A stretch of DNA of 64,000 nucleotides from Anaerolineae bacterium (GTDB taxonomy: Bacteria > Chloroflexota > Anaerolineae > Promineifilales > Promineifilaceae). Each line of letters starts with the position of its first letter. The first letter of the stretch is position 1. The stretch lies in the NCBI GenBank assembly GCA_020848035.1, contig JADLAX010000032.1, positions 62,001 through 126,000 of the forward strand, read 5' to 3'. This document shows, in pieces, positions 17,059 through 24,120 of the stretch. A program made the position numbers and the translations under genes. Under the pieces are notes generated by a model. The model was not told where the DNA came from and ran no database searches. It was given only the letters and a program-made list of their open reading frames with translations.

Positions 17059-19812
17059 ATGAACAGTTCAAGAAAATTTCAACTTCGTTCTACAAAACTT
17101 TGGCTGATTGCTTTGCTGGGGCTGGGGGCGCTGCTGCTGGTGGCCCAACAAACCCTGGCCCAGGACGGTACACCAACGGATCCCACACCCACTGGCCCGC
17201 CGCTGCATCCCAACTTTGCCTTGTTGGATGCTGCTGGCGGCAACGTCCTGGACAGCGGTGCACCCATCTCCACCATGAACACCTGCGGCACCTGCCACGA
17301 CACCGAATTTATCGCCGAACACAGCTTCCATGTGGATGCTGGTTTAAGTGAAATGAGCGCACCGGGGGAGACGGGCAACGGCCGTTCCTGGGACACCAGC
17401 ACCGGCACGTTCGGTAAATGGAATCCCCTGGTTTACCACTACCTCACCCCCGCAGGCGACGACGCGGTAGACCTGACCACCCCCGGCTGGCTGATGCTCT
17501 TCAGCGACCGGCACGTGGGCGGTGGCCCGGCCGTCACCAGCCGCGCTGGCGACCCGCTGCTGAGTTTGGCCGCCGATGCCGCTGATCTAGATGCCAGCGT
17601 TGTGGACCCGGCGACGGGTGAATTGGTGGGCTGGGATTGGCAGCAGTCTGGCGTGGCGGAAATGAACTGCTTCCTCTGCCATCTGCCCGAGGCCGACAAC
17701 ACGGCGCGTATTGCCGCGATGCAGGCGGGCGACTTTGCCTGGGCCAGCACGGCGACTTTACTGGGCACTGCGGTGGTGACAGAGACGGTGGACGGCCGTT
17801 TCCAATACAACCCCGCCGCCTTCGACGAAGCTGGTTTGCTGCGCGACGGCATGATCAACGTGCAGGACCCCACCAACGCCAACTGCGGCAGCTGCCACGG
17901 CGTTGTCCATACCGATCTCAGCACCCCGCTCACCCTCACCGAACTGCAAACCGGCGACTGGAGCACCCTGACCACCGGGCAGGTGATGTCGCCGCAACGG
18001 CTGCTCAACTCCGGCCTGAACCTGGCCGACAAAGGCACGCTCTCCCGCTCGTGGGACATTCACCTGGAGCGGGTGGTTGACTGCGTGGACTGCCATTACG
18101 CGCTCAATAACCCGGTTTATTACCAGGAGACGGACGAGGATCAGCTTGAGCATCTCGTCTTTGATCCGCGCCGTTTGGACTTTGGCGAATACCTCTACCG
18201 GCCGCTGCACGAGTTTGCCAAAGGCTCCAGCGCCCAGGGCACGCTTGCCCCGCAATACGACAACAGCCTGCGCCGCTGCGACGACTGCCACAGCATCGCA
18301 GTGACGCACAACTGGCTGCCCTACAAAGACCGCCACATGGACGCCGTCAGCTGTGAATCGTGCCATATCGGCGACATTTATGCGCCTGCGCTGCAATCGG
18401 TAGACTGGACCGCCCTGCAGGCCGACGGCACGCCGCTAACCGCGTATCGCGGCATCGAAGGCGAAATTGGCCAATCGGGCAGCCTGGTGACGGGTTACGA
18501 ACCGGTGCTGCTGCCCCGCGAAAACGCGGACGACAGCACGACACTCGCGCCGCACAACCTGGTTTCCACCTGGTTCTGGGTGTATGGCGAGCCGGAACGC
18601 CCGGTGCGCGAGCAAGATTTGCAGGCCGCGTGGTTTGACGGCGACGACTATGCCGACGAGATAGTTGAACTGTTTGATGGGGATGGGAACGGCCGTCTCG
18701 CCACCCCCGAACTCATTCTCGACAGCGACGCCAAAGTTAGCCTGATTGCCGAACGACTGGCCGCGCAAGGGTTGGCCAACCCGCGCATCAGCGGCGAAAT
18801 CCAGCCGTACAGCATCAACCACAACGTCGGCGGGGCCGATTGGGCCGTACGCGACTGCGCCACCTGCCACGGCGAAGAATCGCGCATCAGCCAGCCGCTA
18901 ACGCTGGCCAGCTACCTGCCCGGCGGCGTGTCGCCTACCTTCGTCAACGATGGCGGCAGCCGCTTCAACGGCACGCTCACCGTCACCGACGAGGGTGCGT
19001 TGCAATATGCGCTGGTCACCAACGAAGTAGGCCTGTACATCCTGGGCCACGACGCCGTAAACGTGATTGACTGGATCGGCATCATCCTCTTCCTGGGGGT
19101 GTTTGCCGGGGTGATTGTGCACGGCGGGCTGCGCTACGCCGCCCTGCGCCGCCGTCCGCCCAGCCAGCCGCAATTGCGCGAGCTGTACATGTACTCCGTC
19201 TACGAGCGGCTGTGGCACTGGCTGCAAACTGTCGCCATCCTGCTGCTCATCGTCACCGGGCTGATCATTCATAAACCAGACAAATTTGGCGCGTTCAGCT
19301 TTGCCTACATGGTGCAGGTACACAACATTTTGGCCGCCATCCTGGTGATCAACGCCTTCCTGTCGTTGTTCTATCACCTGGTCAGCGGCGAAATTAAGCA
19401 GTACCTGCCGCGCCCGCGGGGCTTCTTCGACCAGGCGATTGAGCAGAGCCTGTACTACGTGCGCGGCATCTTCCGCGGCGATCCACACCCATTTGAGAAG
19501 GTGCCAGAACGTAAGCTGAACCCGCTGCAGCAGGTGACCTACTTCGGCATTCTCAACGTGCTGCTGCCGCTGCAAATTCTCACCGGCATTTTGATGTGGG
19601 GGGCACAGCGTTGGCCCGACATTGCCGCGCGATTGGGCGGGCTGCTGTTCCTGGCCCCGTTCCACACGCTGATTGCCTGGCTGTTTGCCACCTTTATTGT
19701 GATGCATGTCTATCTAACCACCACCGGCCACACGCCGCTGGCGGGCATCAAGTCGATGATGTTGGGCTGGGATGAGGTGGAAGTTCACGATCCCGCCGCA
19801 GCCCATGATTAA
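17059..19812 (+). CDS. Seven-heme cytochrome c fused to cytochrome b561-like membrane domain
   Basis: The 917-residue protein starts with a signal peptide (about 13-34). The exported part has seven CXXCH sites at 76, 204, 276, 342, 407, 432 and 600 and an EF-hand-like loop DGDGNGRLATPE (540-551). After an anchor helix (about 668-690) comes a domain with four hydrophobic helices (about 718-738, 750-775, 828-848, 868-888) and candidate heme-b histidines H720, H755, H869 and H883. This resembles the di-heme b subunits of thiosulfate reductase or Ni-hydrogenase. The layout suggests a quinone-linked module passing electrons between the membrane and multiheme partners such as the octaheme protein upstream. 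ATG at 17059 is chosen because it begins the signal peptide; the open frame extends back to 16846 over the previous gene. Confidence 0.88.
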   Translation: MNSSRKFQLRSTKLWLIALLGLGALLLVAQQTLAQDGTPTDPTPTGPPLHPNFALLDAAGGNVLDSGAPISTMNTCGTCHDTEFIAEHSFHVDAGLSEMSAPGETGNGRSWDTSTGTFGKWNPLVYHYLTPAGDDAVDLTTPGWLMLFSDRHVGGGPAVTSRAGDPLLSLAADAADLDASVVDPATGELVGWDWQQSGVAEMNCFLCHLPEADNTARIAAMQAGDFAWASTATLLGTAVVTETVDGRFQYNPAAFDEAGLLRDGMINVQDPTNANCGSCHGVVHTDLSTPLTLTELQTGDWSTLTTGQVMSPQRLLNSGLNLADKGTLSRSWDIHLERVVDCVDCHYALNNPVYYQETDEDQLEHLVFDPRRLDFGEYLYRPLHEFAKGSSAQGTLAPQYDNSLRRCDDCHSIAVTHNWLPYKDRHMDAVSCESCHIGDIYAPALQSVDWTALQADGTPLTAYRGIEGEIGQSGSLVTGYEPVLLPRENADDSTTLAPHNLVSTWFWVYGEPERPVREQDLQAAWFDGDDYADEIVELFDGDGNGRLATPELILDSDAKVSLIAERLAAQGLANPRISGEIQPYSINHNVGGADWAVRDCATCHGEESRISQPLTLASYLPGGVSPTFVNDGGSRFNGTLTVTDEGALQYALVTNEVGLYILGHDAVNVIDWIGIILFLGVFAGVIVHGGLRYAALRRRPPSQPQLRELYMYSVYERLWHWLQTVAILLLIVTGLIIHKPDKFGAFSFAYMVQVHNILAAILVINAFLSLFYHLVSGEIKQYLPRPRGFFDQAIEQSLYYVRGIFRGDPHPFEKVPERKLNPLQQVTYFGILNVLLPLQILTGILMWGAQRWPDIAARLGGLLFLAPFHTLIAWLFATFIVMHVYLTTTGHTPLAGIKSMMLGWDEVEVHDPAAAHD

Positions 19813-19815
19813 ACC

Positions 19816-19885
19816 GTAGGGGCGAGGCAGTTGGAAAGCCAACTCCGTCTGCAAAATAAGCTGAGGTGCAACTGCCTCGCCCTTA
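19816..19885. repeat. Inverted repeat upstream of the first YeeE gene
   Basis: GTAGGGGCGAGGCAGTTG (19816-19833) and CAACTGCCTCGCCCTTAC (19868-19885) are inverted repeats with one mismatch, around a loop with GGAAAGCCAACTCC. The second arm ends next to the ribosome binding site of the following gene, so the stem could affect its translation, or it may be a MITE-like insertion. Confidence 0.7.
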
Positions 19886-19904
19886 CAGAAAGGAGATCGC
19901 AACT

Positions 19905-20477
19905 ATGACAACCTTGAGTTCACCCAATTCGGAAACACGCCGAGGGTTGAAGGTATTTAGCCAGCGCGCAGCCAGAGATTATGTCAATCCATACCTGGCC
20001 GGGATTTTGCTGGGGGTGGTGCTGTTTGGCGCTTTTTTCCTGACCGGCAACGGTTTGGGCGCTTCTGGCGGCCTGAACCGGATACTGGTGGTGGTGCAAG
20101 ACGCCATTGCCCCGGAGCACGTAGACCGCAACGCCTACCTGATCACGATGGCGGGTGGTGAGAAGAACCCGCTGGACAACTGGGTGGTGTTCATGTCGAT
20201 AGGCACGGTGATGGGTGGTTTTGTGGCGGGGTGGCGCAACGGCCGTATCAAGCTCGAAACTAACAAAGGGCCGCAAATCTCTGCCCGCACCCGTTGGGTA
20301 GCCGCCTTTGTGGGCGGCACGCTGATGGGCTACGGGGCACGCTTTGCCCGCGGCTGTACCTCCGGGCAGGCGCTGTCTGGCGGGGCGGTGCTGTCGGTGG
20401 GCAGTTGGGCGTTTATGTTTGCCGTCTTTGGCGGCGGCTACGCCCTGGCTTATTTCGTCCGCAAACTTTGGAACTGA
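19905..20477 (+). CDS. YeeE/YedE family protein (first half-transporter)
   Basis: The 190-residue membrane protein belongs to the YeeE/YedE family (thiosulfate transporter TsuA and relatives). It has about five hydrophobic segments, with the family signature GYGARFARGCTSGQALSGG at 142-160 containing C151, the type of cysteine that relays thiosulfate in TsuA. ATG at 19905 is supported by AAAGGAGAT. It is about half the length of TsuA and is followed by a second YeeE-type protein, so the two likely form one two-component unit. Confidence 0.9.
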   Translation: MTTLSSPNSETRRGLKVFSQRAARDYVNPYLAGILLGVVLFGAFFLTGNGLGASGGLNRILVVVQDAIAPEHVDRNAYLITMAGGEKNPLDNWVVFMSIGTVMGGFVAGWRNGRIKLETNKGPQISARTRWVAAFVGGTLMGYGARFARGCTSGQALSGGAVLSVGSWAFMFAVFGGGYALAYFVRKLWN

Positions 20478-20565
20478 TTAATAGGACACAGATTTACACA
20501 AATGAACGCAGATTTTTTCTTTTCTCTCTGCGCCTCCGCGTCTCTGCGTTAAATTCTTGAGGTGA

Positions 20566-21801
20566 ATGATGGCTACTTTTCCTTTACCACTCACACAACT
20601 CCTCGGACATTGGGGAGCCTACGTTGTCTACTTGATCATCGGTTTTGCCTTTGGCTACGTGCTGGAGATTGCCGGTTTTGGCAATTCTAAGAAGCTGGCG
20701 GCGCAGTTCTACTTTAAAGAGCTGACCGTGCTGAAGGTGATGTTTAGCGCCATTGTCGTGGCCATGGTCTTGATTTTCCTGGCTTCGGCCGTTGGGCTGC
20801 TCGATTACAACCTTATTTATGTCAATACGACCTACCTGTGGCCCGGCATCGTCGGCGGGCTGATCATGGGGGTGGGCTTCATCATTGGCGGTTTTTGCCC
20901 CGGCACCTCACTGGTGGCCGCAGCCACGCTGAAGCTGGACGGCATCTTTTTTGTCCTGGGCGTCTTCTTTGGCATCTTCCTCTTTGGCGAGACGGTGGGC
21001 GGCTTTGATCAATTCTGGAACTCCTCGTACATGGGGCGTTACACCTTGATGGATTGGTTGGGCTTACCCACTGGGGTGGTGGTGCTCCTGGTGGTGTTGA
21101 TGGCCCTGTTTATGTTCTGGGGTTCGGAAAAGCTGGAGCAGATTTTTGGCGGCAAAGCGGCTAATGCTGAGCCAAAGTGGCGTATTGGGGCGGGTGGGGC
21201 GCTGGCGCTGACGGCCGTTGCCGTCATCATCATTGGCCAGCCCACCACACTGGACCGCTGGAACCGCATGGCCGACGAGAAGACGGTGGCGCTGGAAGAA
21301 CGTGCCGTGCAGGTACATCCCGCCGAGATGTTAGAACATCTGCATGATCCCAAGCTGAAGGTGATTATGCTGGACGTGCGCAGCGAGGCCGATTACAACC
21401 AGTTCCATATTCTGGACGCGCAGCGCGTGTCGCTGGAGGATATTCCCGCGCTGGTGCCAGCGCTGCACCTGGAACCGGCCAACGCCCTCTTTTTTGTGAT
21501 GAGCAACGATGAAACGGCCGCTACCGAAGCGTGGAAAATCTTACAGGCGGAAAGTGTGCCCAACGTCTACATTTTGGAAGGCGGCATCAACAACTGGCTG
21601 ACCCTCTTTGCCAACGATGAATTCCTGGCGGCCAATCCGCGTGTCTCACACGCCGATGACCAGCTGGCCTACACCTTTGCTGCGGCCCTGGGTGCCCGGC
21701 AGACCCCTGCCGAACCAGACCCGCACCAGTACGAATTTATCTACGAACCCAAGGTGATTTTGCAGCTAAAACGCGCCCCCACCAGCGGCGGCTGCGGCTG
21801 A
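20566..21801 (+). CDS. YeeE/YedE protein with C-terminal rhodanese-like domain lacking active cysteine
   Basis: Residues 1-225 form the second YeeE/YedE unit with about six helices and the motif GGFCPGTSLVAAATLKLDG holding C111. After a last helix (about 208-224), residues 248-348 form a rhodanese homology domain: LDVRSEADYNQFHI and VYILEGGINNWL. Its active loop reads MSNDETAA (312-319) with no cysteine. The only other cysteine is C410 in a GGCG C-terminal tail. The domain may bind rather than transfer sulfur, or C410 may serve as acceptor. ATG at 20566 or 20569, with GAGGTGA upstream. It is the last gene of the sulfur/cytochrome cluster; a strong terminator follows. Confidence 0.88.
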   Translation: MMATFPLPLTQLLGHWGAYVVYLIIGFAFGYVLEIAGFGNSKKLAAQFYFKELTVLKVMFSAIVVAMVLIFLASAVGLLDYNLIYVNTTYLWPGIVGGLIMGVGFIIGGFCPGTSLVAAATLKLDGIFFVLGVFFGIFLFGETVGGFDQFWNSSYMGRYTLMDWLGLPTGVVVLLVVLMALFMFWGSEKLEQIFGGKAANAEPKWRIGAGGALALTAVAVIIIGQPTTLDRWNRMADEKTVALEERAVQVHPAEMLEHLHDPKLKVIMLDVRSEADYNQFHILDAQRVSLEDIPALVPALHLEPANALFFVMSNDETAATEAWKILQAESVPNVYILEGGINNWLTLFANDEFLAANPRVSHADDQLAYTFAAALGARQTPAEPDPHQYEFIYEPKVILQLKRAPTSGGCG

Positions 21802-21830
21802 TCAAACGTTTCGTGTGAACCTCCTTTGGC

Positions 21831-21868
21831 AAACGGATGCTTCCCAGTGGAAGCATCCGTTTTGCTTT
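21831..21868 (+). terminator. Intrinsic terminator of the sulfur/cytochrome cluster
   Basis: AAACGGATGCTTCC (21831-21844) pairs perfectly with GGAAGCATCCGTTT (21849-21862) around CAGT, followed by TGCTTT. It lies 30 bases after the YeeE-rhodanese stop and closes the operon. Confidence 0.85.
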
Positions 21869-21997
21869 GGCCGTTCAGAGGGATGGAGACGAGCGCCGTG
21901 TGGAAGGAACACAGTTTTTTCTCTGCGCCTCCGCGACTCTGTGTTGAATTATTTTGCAGGAGTGAGCACAGGCGAAGGAGCGAGGCTGCACCACTGC

Positions 21998-22780
21998 TCA
22001 CGGGGCCAACTGCCAGGGCACATCCGGGCGGATTTTCTGGCCAAAGTTGATCAATTCGTCAATGCGGTTGGTGCGCTCCAGCGTCTGGATGAGGTTGAGC
22101 GCCTTGAGCCGGTGCTCATCACCGGCAAGGTTTTCATAGGGCACCTTCAGGTCGAAGCAGAGCGTTTGCAGGTCGCCAGGGCTAAAGCGGTCGGCCAAAA
22201 CCTGGCGCAGGTGGACGAGGAGGTTGTGCGGGACCTGGGGTTGGGTGACGGCCGTTTCCCCCCGCTGCTTTTGCTGTTCTTTTTGCGCCTGGTAAGCCAG
22301 CACACGCCGCTTCCAGTCGGCAAACACCCCCTTAAATTCGGCGCTGGCCAGCAGGCTCTCGTTGGGCTTGATGTGCATCACGTACCAGTCGTAGCCCGTT
22401 TCCAGCAGCCCTTCGTACTTCAGCCCATCCTCCACCACCACCAGCAGTGGATGCCCCAGCGTGTAAGCCATCGTCGCCTCGATCTGGTTCCAGACGGTGG
22501 GCAGATTCAGCCCCTGCAGGCGTGCCTCCTGCGTACTGCCCCGCTTGTCGATGGCCTCCACCAGGTGCGTGCGCTCGTAGGCCATGATGATTGACCCGGC
22601 GCACTCGTGCATCAGCTCTTTGATGGCCACCAGGGGCTGCTTGCTGGAAAAGTAGGTGCGGCCCACCGTTTGCGGCAGCAGGTCGTTCATTTGCAGGTAT
22701 TGCTCGACGGTTTCCACAAGCTGCTGGTGCTGCTTGTTTTCCGTACGGCCGACGCTTAAAAAGATTTTGGTGGCGGACAT
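21998..22780 (-). CDS. TIR-like domain protein with C-terminal effector-associated domain (EAD)
   Basis: The 260-residue protein has two parts. Residues 1-165 look like a small Rossmann-type (TIR/deoxyribosyltransferase-like) domain: KIFLSV at the start, SIIMAYER at 63-70 and NLPTVWNQIEATMAYTLGHPLLVVV (92-116) with W97 and E101, where TIR NADases carry their catalytic glutamate. Residues 186-256 form an alpha-helical domain with FSPGDLQTLCFDL and YENLAG, typical of the death-like effector-associated domains described in bacterial conflict proteins. A clearly similar EAD sits inside the NTPase gene at 34733-35836. ATG at 22780 is supported by AGGAGTTA; the frame extends to 22930 without support. 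Role in immunity is inferred. Confidence 0.7.
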   Translation of the reverse strand: MSATKIFLSVGRTENKQHQQLVETVEQYLQMNDLLPQTVGRTYFSSKQPLVAIKELMHECAGSIIMAYERTHLVEAIDKRGSTQEARLQGLNLPTVWNQIEATMAYTLGHPLLVVVEDGLKYEGLLETGYDWYVMHIKPNESLLASAEFKGVFADWKRRVLAYQAQKEQQKQRGETAVTQPQVPHNLLVHLRQVLADRFSPGDLQTLCFDLKVPYENLAGDEHRLKALNLIQTLERTNRIDELINFGQKIRPDVPWQLAP

Positions 22781-22814
22781 CGGTAACTCCTGGGTTGGGT
22801 GGGTGATGGCTTCT

Positions 22815-22842
22815 ATTGTAGCAGGGGGAGGGAAATTGTGAA
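22815..22842 (-). promoter_or_regulatory. Candidate promoter for the TIR-like/EAD gene
   Basis: On the minus strand TTCACA (22842-22837) and TACAAT (22820-22815) are separated by 16 bases, about 35 bases upstream of the ATG at 22780. The match to sigma-70 consensus is fair. Confidence 0.4.
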
Positions 22843-22916
22843 TCGTGAAGTTTGAAAGGGGAATGGGTAACGGCCAGAATAAGGAAACTGCGCATAACAG
22901 GCGCACCCGCCTATGG

Positions 22917-22922
22917 TATAAT
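22917..22922 (+). promoter_or_regulatory. Candidate -10 element for the antitoxin gene
   Basis: TATAAT at 22917-22922 lies 45 bases before the ATG at 22967. A weak -35 (ATAACA, 22894-22899) lies 17 bases upstream. This would drive the VapB-like antitoxin gene and the toxin remnant. Confidence 0.45.
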
Positions 22923-22966
22923 CCCGCCAATCTAAATTGCTAGGAAGCTTAAAGGAGGTGGTTATC

Positions 22967-23191
22967 ATGTCCATCACAAAAGAAATCCTGAAAGCAGAAA
23001 TTGATAGGGTTGAGGAAAAGTACCATGAAGCACTCTATCGAATTATTAAAGCGTTAGAGGACCGTCCGCCAACCAAATCTGACAAGTCAGAGTGGCAGCA
23101 GTTTATTGAGGCCACCTATGGCAGTACGCAAAATGCGCCTATTGAACGAGGTCCCCAGGGGACTTTTGAGGTCCGTGATTCGCTGACATGA
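22967..23191 (+). CDS. VapB-like antitoxin of a broken toxin-antitoxin pair
   Basis: This small acidic protein (74 residues) starts at ATG 22967 after a strong AAGGAGGT. Residues 1-35 are helical (ILKAEIDRVEEKYHEALYRI) and the C-terminal half is polar and likely disordered, as in antitoxins partnered with PIN toxins. Its TGA overlaps the ATG of the following VapC remnant (ATGA), the classic coupling of vapBC pairs. I see no classic AbrB or RHH DNA-binding motif, so family assignment is by context. Confidence 0.6.
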   Translation: MSITKEILKAEIDRVEEKYHEALYRIIKALEDRPPTKSDKSEWQQFIEATYGSTQNAPIERGPQGTFEVRDSLT

Positions 23192-23320
23192 AGTATTTGC
23201 TGGACACTAACACCTGCATTCGTTATTTGAACGGCCGTTCCCCAAACCCCCATCACGCACAACACCCGCGAATTCAGTCGCCTCAACAATCTACAATTAG
23301 CAAATTGGGAAGCTGAATAA
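23188..23320 (+). pseudogene. Internally deleted VapC (PIN-domain) toxin remnant
   Basis: The frame from ATG 23188 reads MKYLLDTNTCIRYLNGRS, the standard PIN-toxin N-terminus with its first catalytic aspartate, then loses similarity. In another frame, ending at TAA 23318-23320, the sequence reads ITHNTREFSRLNNLQL, the standard VapC C-terminus. About 80-90 central residues, including the other catalytic acidic residues, are gone and the halves are joined out of frame near 23245. The toxin is dead while its antitoxin frame stays open. An ACGGCCGT octamer lies right at the junction (about 23232-23239). Confidence 0.75.
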
Positions 23321-23343
23321 GATGTCCATACAGCCAAGGAAAA

Positions 23344-23661
23344 TCATAGAGAAGCGTTTTCCACACGATGCGGCATCAGCTGGTACCCCATTGCCCGCAT
23401 AATGGCGTTGATGTTGTCCAGGCGAGGATTGCCCTTGGCCGACAGCGCCTTTTGCAACCCCTGCCGGGTCATCCCCACCTCTTCCGCCATCGTGGAAATG
23501 CCCTTAACCCGCGCAATGATGCGCAGAGCCGAAAGCAGCGTGGCCGAATCCCCATCTTGCGCATAATCGGCAAACGTTTCCTGAAGAAATTCATCAATTT
23601 CTTCGGGATGTTGGGTGAAGTATTCCACCGTGATTTGATCAAGTGTGCGGTAATCAGTCAT
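23344..23661 (-). CDS. HigA/HI1420-type addiction module antidote
   Basis: The 105-residue protein has a C-terminal HTH (ALRIIARVKGISTMAEEVGMTRQGLQKALS) followed by NPRLDNINAIMRAMGYQL, as in the putative addiction-module antidote family (HI1420-like). ATG at 23661 follows AGGAGT at nine bases. It overlaps the toxin gene by eight bases, with the toxin first, the HigBA order. It likely binds and neutralises the toxin and represses the operon. Confidence 0.88.
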   Translation of the reverse strand: MTDYRTLDQITVEYFTQHPEEIDEFLQETFADYAQDGDSATLLSALRIIARVKGISTMAEEVGMTRQGLQKALSAKGNPRLDNINAIMRAMGYQLMPHRVENASL

Positions 23662-23983
23662 GTGATTTGTACTCCTGCCAGTAAGCTTGCGCCTTTTCAA
23701 TATCTCGCCTTTGGCTACTTTTGTCGCCGCCGCAAAGCAGAATGACAATAGTGTCCCCATCTTCGGCAAAATAGACACGATAGCCAGCGCCAAAAAAGAA
23801 GCGCAGCTCGTTTATGCCATCGCCTACGGACTTAGAGTCACCATAGTGACCTTGCTCCAAACGCAATAACCGTTTGAGAATTCGGCGACGGCTTGTGGGG
23901 TCGCGGAGGCTGTTCAGCCATTCAGTAAAAGGTTCATGGCCAACGGCCGTTCGGTAAACGATTACAGTTTTAGGGTTAGGCAT
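23654..23983 (-). CDS. RelE/HigB-like (HI1419, Gp49) toxin
   Basis: The 109-residue protein matches the addiction-module killer family related to phage Gp49/RelE: FTEWLNSLRDPTSRRRILKRL near the start, GINELRFFFGAGYRVYFAEDGD in the centre and LLCGGDKSSQRRDIEKAQAYW at the end. These proteins are ribosome-dependent mRNA interferases. ATG at 23983 fits the family start; an upstream extension to 24037 is unconserved. Both members of this pair are intact, unlike the VapBC locus 350 bases away. Confidence 0.9.
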   Translation of the reverse strand: MPNPKTVIVYRTAVGHEPFTEWLNSLRDPTSRRRILKRLLRLEQGHYGDSKSVGDGINELRFFFGAGYRVYFAEDGDTIVILLCGGDKSSQRRDIEKAQAYWQEYKSHD

Positions 23984-24120
23984 AAAAACCTTTATATGAA
24001 AATTATATGGGTGCAAACTATAGTTTGCAATAGGCAAAAGAGATGCGATATTTTATCAAAAGGTGAAGGAAGGGAACACGGCCGTTTTACAACCCACCCC
24101 CCCAACGCTATACTTCTCCC

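Noticed and set aside
15425..17071. 548-residue minus-strand open frame opposite the octaheme cytochrome
   Set aside because: It mirrors the eight CXXCH codons of the real gene on the plus strand; composition is that of an antisense frame and there is no start signal.
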